A DNA stretch of 31,133 nt from Pelargonium nanum. Lineage: Eukaryota; Streptophyta; Magnoliopsida; Geraniales; Geraniaceae. Under the pieces are notes generated by a model, which worked only from the letters and a program-made list of their open reading frames with translations, did no database searches and was not told the origin of the DNA. This document shows, one piece after another, positions 1-19,099 of the stretch. The stretch is from positions 1 to 31,133 of the forward strand of contig JAYMTF010000723.1 in NCBI GenBank assembly GCA_036897485.1, in the 5' to 3' direction. Each line of letters begins with the position of its first letter. Within the stretch, counting starts at the first letter, position 1. The position numbers and the translations under genes are program-made.

Positions 1-192
1 TTCTATTTTTAGGTTATTATATTATTGTTTTTCTCATATTACCCTTATCACTTATCACTTATGAAGTGCACATGGGCTGCACATGGGGTCTAGGGGGGAA
101 AGTGAGGGTGATATTGGAAACAAATTAAATTATTTGGTAATCCATATTTTGCAAAAAATGGAAAGAAGACACTTATTTTGGGTCGGAGGGAG
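1..192. mobile_element. Right end of a Stowaway-like MITE, cut by the window start
   Basis: The segment ends at 177-192 in TTTGGGTCGGAGGGAG followed by TA. Read on the minus strand this gives CTCCCTCCGACCCAAAATAA, the typical terminal inverted repeat of plant Stowaway (Tc1/mariner-type) MITEs, which insert at TA. The left end is outside the window or too diverged to see, so the start is only the window edge. No coding capacity is seen. The assignment rests on the terminus alone. Confidence 0.55.
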
Positions 193-299
193 TAAATTAG
201 ACATTTTTCATTTAAACAACAATAGAAGTCATCCTCTTCTAACCCAAAATTCTACATTAGATTGTTTTAGCTTTTGACTATTTTGTACGTGCCACCTTT

Positions 300-560
300 T
301 ACATTGGATACCTCACTCTTTTTTTTTTCCTTAACTTTAGACTACTCTGAACTATTTTTCATCCATTTCGTCAGTTAACTTTGGCGAAAATTTCAAAACT
401 GTCAAATTTAGGGTAGTGCATTTCAAAATATGAGAAGCATATTGTAGTCTAAACTGTAAAAAAAAAAAAAAAACTGTAAAAGAAAGTGACGAGAAGGGCA
501 AAATTAGCATTTTCAAAAATTTCCGTCAAAATTCAGGGGCAATATAGTGAGGTGTGGCAA
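300..560. mobile_element. Possible MITE-like repeat with short inverted ends
   Basis: The ends carry short inverted sequences, ACCTCACT near 310-317 and AGTGAGGT near 549-556. The interior is AT-rich with an A-run at 459-473. The right end resembles a phrase common in plant dispersed repeats (gaggtg...ggggcaa read inwards). No convincing target-site duplication is visible and the inverted ends are short, so the boundaries are approximate and a chance match is possible. Confidence 0.3.
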
Positions 561-1222
561 ACCAAATTGTTTGTCACCTGAGTTCTGAACTTCCAAATTC
601 CAAAAACTCCTGATTATGACAACAATCTTGAATATTTTGCGAGCTGTATCCGAAATCAAGCATGAAATTTGGCTTACCCACAGTTACCTTTTGCCAAAAG
701 GTTTTTGGGCTGAAGCGAAAATTAAACTTGGAAAATATGCAGATTCACAACTCAACCATTACAATTGTCATAAGCCACTATTGAGAGGCAGAACAAATAG
801 CCTGATTTAAAAAAAACTAACCCCTCTTTCCTCTTCTCAAATGAAAATAAGAACACCAACCAATACCATTACCAAAATATCAATAACTTAATTACAAGAG
901 AAATGAATCGTATACATTTTCTCCAGTGAGAAAAAAAATACACATCATTGTTCGTTCAAAGAATATAAAACATGTACTTGCAGTAGCAGACTATATTACA
1001 CCGATGAAGAACAAAGCTATTCGTATTTGTGGCCATGCCAATCAATATCCCAACCCACTCATTTTAAGGGCCTTTTGCCCGAATCAAACTTCCATTTTAA
1101 ACATAACCAATGCAGGAAATAGCAAACAAAAACTATTCACTCGAGATTTACATAATTCTTTTTTGGTTGGATATGTCACTGTTTCAAGTTATCAAGAGAT
1201 TAGTGGAACTCATTAGGAGGAT
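561..1222. other. 3' flank and presumed 3' UTR of the kinase gene
   Basis: Directly downstream, on the minus strand, of the NDR kinase stop codon at 1223-1225. The proximal part must include the 3' UTR, but I see no strong AATAAA-type poly(A) signal on the minus strand that would fix the cleavage site. Short open frames here have no recognisable motif. No other gene or repeat is recognised. Confidence 0.5.
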
Positions 1223-9568
<8,346 letters not shown>

Positions 9569-9580
9569 CTTCCCAGTCAA

Positions 9581-10925
9581 CTGGTATAACTTGTAGATCG
9601 AACTTAAATAAACATTGTATTTCACCAACTACTATAGACTACACATTCTGTCAATGAAGAACTTCATTCGTAGAAAAGATGAATTGAATTACTTAGCATC
9701 CCAATTTCCAAAAAGTTCTGTGAAAGTATTCTGTAAATTCAAAGAAACAACAAAGAATTGATAAACAGAGAAATACTTTTAATTTTAATCCCAACAGAAT
9801 CACTTTTGAAAAACTGAAAGCAAAATTCAAACAATCGATCATAGAACAAAATAGTAAAACTGCATATGTACTATTTATTTCATGTCAAGGAAAACAGTAA
9901 GAATATGAATGAAAGTTGGATCCTTTTTGCCAACACAAGTACAGTCATTTTTTGGTGGAAAATAAATTAGCATTTTAAGGGAACAACCTTAAATGCAAAA
10001 CAAAAAATGCCGTGCACGATGTAATGAATGTATTTTAGCATAACGTTCCCAAATAGCCTTGCCAAACTTGATTTCGGCTCAATTTCACTATTTTTATGAT
10101 CCAAAATATAAACTATTCCATTCTACTACCAAAACAGGTAATAGTGTTTCTGACTTGGTGAACAACCAAGAGAACCAAAAGCATCATTCCACTACACAGA
10201 ACAGTACACTAATGCAAATCCGATGTCTTAAAATTATAAATCTCCCCAAATTCAAGAACCCACATTAATCTAACTAGTAAGCTAACATTGATGAGTATGT
10301 TCATTACCTTCTTTCAAACCAATAAATTCCTAGTCCAAAATTTTAAGTAACCTTTTAATCTCCTACATTTTGTCACCAACCAAACATATACCCAGAATTC
10401 GAAACTCCACACTTCCTCCAATCCCACTACTATACACTAATTCAGAAAACTACATTCACCCAAACAAACTTAATCAGAAAAATTAAACTTGCAAACTATG
10501 AAACAACCGTAGTCAATTTTAACCACAGGAAATTTCAAGTCTTTAAACTTGCCCACGATTTCCCATCACCCAAACACATCTCCAGCACTCAAACAAAAGC
10601 AGTACAAATAAACAATCAAACACAGAAAATACAACGACAACACTCGCAATTTGGATATAAAGAGAAAATAAAACACAGAAACCAAATGCACATCTGACCT
10701 ACCAAGAACCAATCCAGTTCGCCCACACACGCACACTGATCTACTGAGATTAAAACGGCAAAAACACTCCAATTCCAACCAAACTTTCAATTTTTTTCTC
10801 TCCTTTCCCCGCATTTTCTCAACAACCAAACGGGGCAGACAATCAACCAACAGACACAATCTGAAAACTCAATAAACTAAAATCATACGGAAAAAGAAAA
10901 AAAAAAGTGAGATGAAATTACGCAC
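9581..10925 (-). other. Probable intron in the 5' UTR of the NDR kinase
   Basis: Twelve nucleotides upstream of the start codon a good acceptor reads TTATACCAG (AG at 9582-9581). A good donor, CCTG|GTGCGT, sits at 10925-10924 at the end of a leader-like segment. Joining them gives a leader with no ATG extension; without this splice an in-frame ATG at 9628 would add 20 residues not seen in the family. The interior is AT-rich with nothing recognised. This is inference from splice-site fit, not transcript evidence. Confidence 0.55.
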
Positions 10926-10956
10926 CAGGAGGAAGATTGTGGAGAAGTGTATTGTG

Positions 10957-10985
10957 AAGAAGAAGAAGAAGAAGAAGAAGAGGAG
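10957..10985. repeat. (GAA)n microsatellite in the leader
   Basis: About nine GAA/AGA trinucleotides, read as (TTC)n in the kinase's sense leader. Pyrimidine-rich leader tracts of this kind are frequent in plant 5' UTRs. Confidence 0.9.
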
Positions 10986-10991
10986 TGATAA

Positions 10992-11000
10992 AAACCCTAG
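10992..11000. promoter_or_regulatory. telo-box (AAACCCTAG)
   Basis: Exact telo-box AAACCCTA plus G. Such boxes lie near the transcription start of many plant genes expressed in dividing cells and are bound by TRB-type factors (established knowledge). Here it falls in the putative leader of the NDR kinase; a role in its expression is inferred. Confidence 0.55.
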
Positions 11001-11116
11001 AAACGAAATGAGCCGCAAATCACGGTGGGAGAAAAGAAGAGCACTTTGAGTTCATGATTTTGATGCGCCATTGGTTGCCCACTTTTTCTTTTCAGTTGAA
11101 ACTAGAGGTCCCTATG

Positions 11117-11138
11117 GCTGTGCTGTGCTGTGCTGTGC
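11117..11138. repeat. (GCTGT)n pentanucleotide repeat
   Basis: Just over four copies of GCTGT between the kinase leader and LINE-A, within the likely kinase promoter. It is likely to vary in length between individuals. Confidence 0.9.
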
Positions 11139-11276
11139 GTATACTACTGATACTGTCTTTTCTTTTTTTATTGTTTTTTTCCATTTTCATTTTTCTCTCT
11201 CTTTTTAGTTTTTATTGTTATTATTCCCTTTCTCTAATCGAACATTCTATTTAATAATTTTCTTTTTTTTATAGAA

Positions 11277-11290
11277 AATAACTATAGATA
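11277..11290. repeat. Left target-site duplication of LINE-A
   Basis: AATAACTATAGATA, identical to 16587-16600. The repeat defines the inserted segment as 11291-16586. The bases before it are A/T-rich, as expected for an L1-type endonuclease target. Confidence 0.92.
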
Positions 11291-11426
11291 GTAGTGGGCT
11301 TTCTCATATAGACAGTGAGGGTGTCTTCTAGGGCAAGCTAGGATTAGGGTTTTCAGTGGAATTTTGTCGGCGTTGTTTCGGTAAAGAAGAAGAGGTCAGC
11401 GAGAGGCAGGGTGTTCGGTCGTAGTC

Positions 11427-12523
11427 ATGGCAAGCGGGGTGGAGAAGGGAATGCAGCAGTTAGCGATTGGAGAGGGAGAGTATGTTCTTAACTATGATGA
11501 TGGTGTATTGCCGGTCCAGGCACCGCAACGGGAGTTATGGAGTCTGGTCGGGCGTTTCCCCTCGGAAGCTCCGGTCAATGTTCGAAACATGAAGCATATT
11601 ATGGCCTGACTGTGGAGGCCAAAGAAGGGGGTCACGGTGTCGGAGAACGTACAATCGGGTCGAGTACGTGGACGTCAGTTCTGTTATCTCTTCAAGTTCT
11701 ACACGAAGGAAGATACAAAAAAGGCAATAAGGGAGGGACCTTGGTTGTACAACGGTAAGGTGTTGCTGCTTCGACATCTGAAAGTTGAAGACCACCCTCT
11801 CACGGTGGAACTCTGGTCAGTAAGCATGTGGGTGCAGGCAAGAGGCCTTCCGAAGGGGATGGGGTTGAAACGCTTATGTCGTGACCTAGGTGACACGATG
11901 GGCAAATTATGGAAATCGACCCACTCAGTTTTCGGGGGGGTTGGAGATCATACATGAGATTTTGGGTCATGTTCGACGTAAGGCAACCATTGTGCAGAAA
12001 GGTGACAGTGAACTTGGCTGGCGGAGGGAGTGCGGTTGTGGAATTCAAGTATGAGAAAGTGCCAGTTTTTTGTTATTACTGTGGCCGACTAGGTCACATC
12101 GAGGAAGATTGTGTTCGGCTGAAGAGTAATCCGGAGGCGGGAGCGGATAGGGTATACACTTCCAAACTTGTTGCTTCTAGTGCACGAGGGACTGTTATTG
12201 GGGAGCAGTGGCTGAGATCATATGATGATCCGGAGGAAGAGTGGTCAGATGAAGATACGCCTATATATACCTCACCAATTAATGCAAAGGCAATACTGGA
12301 GGCAGAGAACACTGGGGATCATACACGGCAGTTTCGAAGCGAAGAATGGAGGAGTCGGAGAAGAAGTCTGAGAATAAGCATGTCTAAAAAAACTTGCAAT
12401 CGGCGGATCTGTCGAAACAGTTTCGCCCGCATCAATGAGTCTCCTGTCATGGAACTGTCGTGGGATGGGCAACCCACGAACAGTTCGGTTCCTTTACGAT
12501 ATAGTACGAACAAAGAAGCCTGA
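11427..12523 (+). pseudogene. LINE-A ORF1 (gag-like, DUF4283 and CCHC zinc knuckle), broken
   Basis: Starts MASGVEKGMQQ, parallel to MASRTPAGLSS of LINE-B. It then shows the DUF4283-like RNA-binding region (LVGRF..., GPWLYNGKVLLLRHL, VQARGLP), followed by a CX2CX4HX4C zinc knuckle CYYCGRLGHIEEDC at 12071-12112. The frame is broken by a stop at 11607-11609, where LINE-B has Ser in MASLW, and by a frameshift near 11905. The product would bind element RNA and package it with ORF2 protein. The 3' end overlaps the ORF2 start (12435) by about 90 nt in another frame. Confidence 0.88.
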
Positions 12524-15500
12524 CATGGTGTTCTTAATTGAAACAAAGCGTACAAAAGTGGAGTTGGAAGGAGTCAGAGTTAAGTTGGGCATGGCGAGTT
12601 GTTTTGCGATTAATTGTTGTGGAAGGAGCAGGGGTCTCGCCTTGTTTTGGAACGCTCGGATGAATATCTCTTTGCTTGGTAGTTCGAATTACTTCATTGA
12701 TGTAAATGTTAAACTGCGAGAATGGGGTCAATGGAGAGTCACATGTTTTTTATGGTGAACCTGATAGAGCGCGGCGAAATATATCATGGGATCGGCTTCG
12801 AGCTCTCAATACAAACTCATCAGTTCCTTGGATTTGTATTGGGGACTTTAATAATATTCTGCATGAACACGAAAAGTTGGGGGGAATTCGTAGTTGTGTG
12901 CCTTAATGGATGGTTTTGCAAAGGCCCTCAACGATGTTTGGTTAGTGGATCTTGGGTTTGAATGGTTCGAATACACATGGAGGAGAGGTTTTGGGGAGCA
13001 TGTTAGCATCAAAGAGAGACTTGACGGAGCGCTAGGGTTTAATGCATGGAGGGGGCAATTTGGAAGTTGGAAGGTACAGGTGTAACCGTTCACGACATTC
13101 GACCATGCACCAATTAGGGTGTTTCCGGGGACGACAGTTGAATCTCCAAATCATTGACGGTTTTGTTTTGAGAACAATTGGGTTGGTGATGAAGAATGCG
13201 AGAAAATCATTAAGGATGGTTGGGTCGACCGGTCGATTTTGGAAAAGATTGAAAATTGCAACATGTCGCTAGAAACATGGTGGAGGGAATCGGCAAATAA
13301 ACTAAACTCACAGGTCCGCGTAGCCGGAAAGAGGTTGGAGATGTTGACAGTCAGAACCGATCTGGCAAGGCGAATATTGGCTGAAGATGCTCGAAATGAA
13401 TATCTAGATCTACTCTATAAGTAAGAGGCCTATTGGAAGCAGATATTGAAGTCCCATTGGTTGCAATCAGGCGATTTGAATTCGAAATTCTTCCACCGAT
13501 TTGCCTCATATAAAAAATGAACCAATCGGTTCGCCCGCTTACGAACTGATTCTGGGGATTGTGTAGAGGATGGAGATGGTATACGATCGGTGATGATATC
13601 TTTTTTTTAAGCGACATTTTGAAGCAAGAGGGGTCGGGGTGATGAGATACTGAGATATGTTCACAATGCGGTTTCGAAAAAAGCAGAATCAGGTGCTGAT
13701 CAGATCAGTGGAGACGAAGGAAATCCGACGAGCGGTGTTCTCTATGGGGGCAGATAAGGCTCCGGGGCCTGATGGCCTGAACCCTACTTTTTATCAGAAA
13801 TACTGACACATAGTTGGTTTGATGTATCTCAAGCGTGTATTCAGATTATTAACTCATGTTCCTTCCCAGCAGGTCTAAATGACACGAATTTGGTTATGAT
13901 TCCCAAAAAGTCGAATCCGGAAACTATGAATGATCTCAGGCCCATTGCACTGTGTCATTTGTTATATAAGATAGTGTCAAAGGTAATTGCTAATCACCTC
14001 AAATTAATTTTGTCGTTAGTAATCTCGTTAAACCAAAGCACATTTATTTCAGGTCGTCTGATTACTGACAATATCTGCATTGCAAACGAGGTGTTTCACT
14101 TTTTAAAGCGAAATACTCGGGGTAAAGATAAATGGGGCGTTGAAATTGGACATGGCTAAAGCATATGATAGTGTGGAGTGGGCGTTTTTGGAAGCAGCCA
14201 TGTCTCGCATGCGTTTCGAGCAAGGTTGGATCCACCTAATTATGCTTTGTGTCACTTCAGTTCGGCTTCGGGTGGACTTTGATAATATTGTGTCTGAAGC
14301 TTTTGAGTCAGGTAGAGGTCTTCGACAGGGTGACCCATTGTCTCCTTACTTGTTCTTGATGTGTGCGGAAGGTCTATAAGCCATTTTAGGGGCAAAAGAA
14401 CGGGAGGGTCTGATTCACGAGTTTCATATTGCCCGTAACGCGCTGGGAATCTCGTATCTTTTCTTTGCTGATGATGCAATAATTTTCTTTAAAGCTGAGA
14501 ATGAGGAGACACAACAAATAAAAGATATATTGCGAATTTATGAGGCTTGTTCGGGTCAACGAGTCAATCTTAATAGATCTTCCATGATGTTTATTAAAAA
14601 TGCAAGCGCGGATTTGCAAGAATCAATAGCCGAAATTCTTCAGGTTTTGGTGGTGGGTGTTTTCACCACTTATTTGGGTGCTCCGGTCAATTTGGGGGGG
14701 AGAAGGTTCGAGTTTTATTAAATGTGGTGACCCGAGTCCGTGAGCGTATGGCTACATGGTCAATAAAAGCACTTTCGAAAGCGAGGAAGGAAGTTTTGAT
14801 AAAATCAGTGGCTCAAGCTATCCCAATATATATTATGGGAATTTATTTACTTTCCAGTTCAGTATGTTCTCGGTTAGAAGCGGTATGCAACGAATTTTGG
14901 TGGAAGTCAGGTTCGAGATCAAACTGTGGCATCCACTAGGCTAGCTGGAACCGTCTTACAGCCGGGAAAGTAGTGGGGGGAATGGGTTTCCGGTGTTTTC
15001 AGAATTTTAATTTAGCACTGTTGGGGAAGTTGCTTTGGAGATTGTTGACCCAACCCGAGTCATTATTGGGACATGTCTTCCATGCGCGGTACTATCCTTG
15101 AAGCTCAAATGGGTCAAATCTCAAGCTATATTTGGAGAAGTTTACAAGCAGCAAAGGTTGTGCTCAAAGCGAGCAGTGTGATTCGTATCGGATCAGGTCA
15201 AGATACGAAGATTTTTTCGGATGCATGGGTGCCTACAATTTCGGGTTTTTGTCCTTCATTGGCCGCAAGTATTCAAGAGCAGGAAGTGGCAGACCTCAAG
15301 GACATTCACTCCGGCGAGTTGGACGTGCGGCTCCAACACTTATTTACGTCTGATTCCTGGAGGGAAATTATCAAAATTCCTTTTAGTAGGTCAGTAAATG
15401 ATTCATGGTTTTAGAGTTTTGAGAAATCAGGCATGTATTCGGTTAAAAGTGCTTACGTGTATTTATTGCTAAGGCCAGGTACGGTAGGGGGAGTTCCAAG

Positions 15501-16551
15501 TTGGAAAAAATTATGGTCACTTTGAATTCAATCAAATGTTAAAATCTTTATGTGGCGAGCTTTAAATAACACGCTTCCGGTAATGTATAATCTCATCCAG
15601 CGTCGGGTTGAGGTTAGTCCGAAATGTCCACGTTGCGGGTTAGAGAGCGAGACGGTTAGTCATTGACTCTTTCACTGTCAATTTGCTCGGGGTTGTTGGA
15701 AGATGTTGGGGTTAAAAGGAGTGGCGGCGGCTTATTCTTTTGCCCATGATTGGCTGGGGGAACTGATGAAACATAATGATTTATCTCTCCTTATTCCAAC
15801 TATATATGTCGGCTAAAGCTTATGGAAGACAAGGAATGAGGGAGTATCGAATAAAAACTGGAAGCCCAGGGAAGAGGTTCTGGTCCTCACTGATTCTGTG
15901 TATTCATCATGGTTTGCTGCACAAGGAAGAACAACTACAGCGGCGAAGAAGGGTGCTGCTGTTCTTGAGCGGTCGGAAATAACCCACCTGGTGCAGGTGC
16001 AGACATTGCCGAGGGAGGTACTCAGTTCGCGCCGGAGGGAGGTGGGGGGCGTTGAAGTGCTCCTCGTCGCGGTCATTTGAAAGTTAATGTGGATGGGGCC
16101 ATTTTCGAGCAAGAAGGGAAGTCGGGTGGTGCGTGGGTGATCCCAGACCATACGGGTCGATGCTGGGGTGGTGGGCGTACGTGTGTGCTGGTTGGGGGTC
16201 TATGAGCCTTGGTTAGCTAAAGCGGACACAATACGCGAGACTCTTAGTTGGATCGAGGTTCGTGGATGGGGGAATTTCATTATTGAATCAGATGCTAAAG
16301 AAGTGGTGTCGGCTTTGCAGATCGGAAGGGAGGGTAATTCCAATGTCTTGGGTCTGATTGTTAAAGACATTTTGTTTATTTCTGCGGAGTTTGTGTTGGT
16401 TTCGTTTTGTTAGGTAAGTAAGTTTGCGAATCGGGTGGCTCATGCTTTAGCTAGGTCTTCTGTTTATGTGTCAGGCTCTGAGGGTTGGCTGGGTTTACAG
16501 CCGCCTATTGATGTTTCAGATTTATTATTGTCTGAGATGGTAGTTGATTAA
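12435..16551 (+). pseudogene. LINE-A ORF2 (endonuclease, reverse transcriptase, zf-RVT, RNase H), broken
   Basis: The endonuclease begins at MSLLSWNCRGMGNPRT with FLIETK and the GDFNNI motif (about 12840). The RT region runs from KAPGPDGLNPTF (about 13760) through LDMAKAYDSVEW (14148-14183), GLRQGDP (about 14320) and FADD (14464-14475). The zf-RVT zinc site CPRCG...H...C is at about 15625-15680. The RNase H end has NVDGA (about 16090), ESDAKEVV (about 16285) and NRVAHALARSS (about 16425), stopping at 16549-16551. Many stops and frame changes interrupt it; the longest clean runs are about 110 codons. Unlike LINE-B it keeps the zf-RVT region. Confidence 0.9.
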
Positions 16552-16586
16552 TAATAGAAGTCTTTTTTTCCGTTCAAAAAAATAAT

Positions 16587-16600
16587 AATAACTATAGATA
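16587..16600. repeat. Right target-site duplication of LINE-A
   Basis: Second copy of AATAACTATAGATA, directly after the A-rich tail. It is identical over all 14 bases to 11277-11290. Confidence 0.92.
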
Positions 16601-16919
16601 AAATTACTACTATAATAATATAGTCATTGTTTTTTTAATACAAAGTTAGATCTTCATGCATACTTAAGGCTTAAAATGGTAAAATTATTACCCAACCAGA
16701 TCGTTTTGTGACCTTGTTTTCCTATATTAGCAAAAAAAATTAGCAAGAACAAGATTTCTTTTTACATGAAATTTTTGTTCGTTGAGAATGAGTTTTCGAC
16801 TAGAATACGCGATGCTCTAAAATGCATTTTATAGAGAGAAATGTAGAAAGAACGTAATATTGAGAGAATGAAGATTATACTCTCTTTCTAATAGAGAGAT
16901 TTATATATCTTTCTCATTT
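16601..16919. other. AT-rich spacer
   Basis: No ORF with a recognisable motif, RNA gene or repeat ends. A short GAGAGA/TCTCTC pairing near 16830-16920 (agagag...ctctct) could form a weak hairpin. Confidence 0.5.
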
Positions 16920-18150
16920 TATCGTCATGTGTCGACCTGTAATTATTCGGTTTATGATGTGGGGTCCCTCTTGGAGCTCACTTGTGGCTTGAGCTTCTTC
17001 TCCAGACGCGTTGCTTGTGTGCACTTGAAAGATCCTTGTACGACTTTTGCATGTTGGGGCGTCCGTCGAAGGTCTTAGAAGGCTCTATCGTGCGGGACAA
17101 CGTTCTAAGACTTAGGATGGTTTGAATATCATGCTTTACGTTTGGTGTGTCAAACGATCTTTGCGAGGAGCCGAGGAATAGGAAGGTTGAGACTCCAACA
17201 TTCGTCAATCATGGTTTTGGACCATCTTCAACCCTTAAGATTGCTTTTGTGCATGACGCAATAGACCAAACGCTTGGGATAGGCAGCAAGACGATCTCAT
17301 CGCGATTGACTTGAGCGGAAGCTCGTCGCGACCACAATCTCCATCGCGGCTAACCTGGGGTAGAGCTCTCTTTTCACCATTGAAGGTCATGCATTAAATG
17401 AGAAATGATATGATATGGGTGTTGTGGTGGCTCGAGGCTTGGAAGATGGAGGAGGCTTCGAGTTCTCGAAAGGAGTCCATGAGTCAAAGTGATGAGGGTT
17501 GAAAATATATGGAGAAAGGCAAACTGGAGGAGGCTCATCGCGACCTCCTTGGAACAATGGTCTTATGTCCGCCGGCGGAGACCATGCCTCGAAGGGGAAT
17601 GGGAGTTGGTTGGCTTCGGCCCCATGCTTATGGAGATTTTATGATTTTTTGGCTCGCCGTCAGAAACGAAGTCTTGAAGAGGAGCTTGCGTGACGTATGC
17701 GAGATGGGCACGAGTTGGACGTAGGAGGTATGGGGGGGAAATAGGGAAGCTCATCGTGAAGGGAGATCTGGTCGCGACCGACCTCCGGTGTGAGCTCGTC
17801 GCGACCGTCCTCATCCAAAGTTCGTCTTCGGGGCGTTGGCTCGTCGAGACTTTTGAGCATGAGGCTTGGTCCACTTCCTTTGTCTAAGGAGGTGTTTGTG
17901 GAATCCTAGACTTGGCTTGGACTACCTTAAATATTGTCAAGGCCGCAAGTGCATGTGGTGCCCTCCGGCGAGGACGATGATCTCGAGCATATCTCACCAC
18001 TCTGGGCACGCAAAATGTCTTTGGGCGAGGCCTGACGAAGAGATCAGGAGCAAGTCTGCGAAACAACTGTTTGGAAGAAAGTCCGCGAATCCATCTTCGT
18101 GAGCGTAAGATGACGTGACGCTCGGGTGCAACGTGTCGTGTCATCATTGA
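16920..18150. repeat. Anomalous GC-rich block with recurring GCTCRTCGCGACC motif
   Basis: Base composition changes sharply from the AT-rich surroundings and the block contains many CpGs. The motif GCTCRTCGCGACC or close variants appears at 17295-17307 (TCTCATCGCGATT), 17321-17333, 17533-17545, 17749-17761 (GCTCATCGTGAAG), 17769-17780, 17794-17806 and 17839-17850, irregularly spaced and all in the same orientation. No open frame here carries a recognisable domain; the frames in this block look like by-products of GC content. It reads like non-coding sequence of a dispersed element whose ends I could not find. Confidence 0.5.
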
Positions 18151-18272
18151 TAAGATAATTTATGATTTTTTCGGGTAGCATCATACATATAACACTATTT
18201 TTATTTATGCAAAATAATATTTTATAACTAGGTACTCTTTAATTAGTCCTTTTGCATAAACATAGTTTATAT

Positions 18273-18488
18273 ATGAGAATAAGAAATCTAAGTCTAATAG
18301 TTTTTTACTTAGCCTAAGTCAAGCCAATGAGATATTGCAACCTCACTTAAATCACTTGTACCCACTCAAGTGAATATGTGGGAGCAGAGTGACCCGTTAG
18401 ATTCAATTTATTTAATGAGGTGTCATCAGCTCATTATAGTAGCTTCGACTAAGCCAAAAACTAATTGGCTTAAATTCCTCATTCTCAT
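18273..18488. mobile_element. 216-bp MITE with long terminal inverted repeats
   Basis: The left arm (18273 to about 18330) reads ATGAGAATAAGAAATCTAAG and onwards. The right arm on the opposite strand (18488 to about 18430) reads ATGAGAATGAGGAATTTAAG and onwards. They stay alignable for about 55 bp, including the shared TAGTTTTT and CTTAG. TATAT flanks both sides, but in an AT-rich setting the exact duplication (TA, TTA or TATAT) is uncertain. No coding capacity. Superfamily not resolved between Stowaway and Tourist types. Confidence 0.75.
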
Positions 18489-19099
18489 TATATATTTATA
18501 TTTTTAGTTCCGACAACTAAACACTTCTGATTGGTTTTGTTACTTAATAATATCAACTTTTTGAAGTTGCATCAAAGCAACTTATAACTTTTGAGTATTG
18601 ATATCAAACATGCACAATTATATGTTGACATTAATATTGCATAATCTTTTTCTTTTTTTTCAACTCTTGGGTATGTTATAGGTCTATTAATCATAATATG
18701 TATGGAGCAATGCTATGTGTCTTAAATATCGCGCAGTAGAATTTGTACAAAATGATGTGTTAATAAATTAGACATGACATATCAAATAAAATATTGATGA
18801 TTTGCTCTAATTATAATACGCCGTGTGTATAATATGTATTATAAATCGGACACTTCGCACCAAAAATTTATGAAAATGTGGTGATATCATATATGTATAG
18901 TTGTTATTCGTTAAACTTAATAATAAACTACAAAAATAATAAGAAATATGCATTTGCCACTTAGTTACTTGTTGTCATAAGTTTGACTACAAAATTTGTT
19001 TATTGCATAAAGCTATTGTGAAGGATAAGGTTTGAAAAAGAGAGGATGGTTCCTTTACAAGTAGGGCAACGCAGGGACCATTGTCCCATTTCAATCTTA
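18489..19099. other. AT-rich intergenic DNA
   Basis: No gene, RNA gene or element end recognised. Confidence 0.5.

Larger units (their letters stand above)
10926..11050 (-). other. Probable non-coding leader exon of the NDR kinase
   Basis: On the minus strand the segment is CT-rich, contains a (TTC)n tract and the telo-box complement, and ends at a consensus donor (10925). CT-rich leaders with CTAGGGTTT near the transcription start are typical of plant housekeeping and growth genes. The transcription start is not fixed by the sequence, so the upstream limit is approximate. Confidence 0.5.
11291..16586 (+). mobile_element. LINE-A: full-length but decayed plant L1-type retrotransposon
   Basis: The 5296-bp insertion is bounded by perfect 14-bp duplications. 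It has a 5' leader (11291-11426), ORF1 (DUF4283-like plus CCHC knuckle), ORF2 (endonuclease, reverse transcriptase, zf-RVT, RNase H) and a short A-rich 3' tail (16576-16586). Coding frames carry about ten or more stops and frameshifts spread along the length, so it cannot make its proteins. It belongs to the same family as LINE-B (20716-25680) and has the same orientation. Its 5' end faces the 5' end of the kinase gene. Confidence 0.95.

Noticed and set aside
9569-9628. Upstream in-frame ATG that would add 20 residues to the kinase
   Set aside because: The extension is absent from the family N-terminus, and a good splice acceptor at 9582-9581 would remove it from the mature transcript.
10566-10859. 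97-codon minus-strand frame upstream of the kinase start
   Set aside because: It lies in the putative 5' UTR intron, is low-complexity and hydrophobic, and has no recognisable motif.
12534-12731. Open frames on the minus strand inside LINE-A and LINE-B (for example 12534-12731, 11800-12048, 24728-25015)
   Set aside because: They lie antisense to recognisable LINE domains and have no motifs of their own; they are shadows of the sense coding sequence.
17563-18147. Cluster of overlapping open frames in the GC-rich block
   Set aside because: High GC lowers stop frequency on all frames. The frames overlap each other on both strands and show no domain, so none is called a gene.
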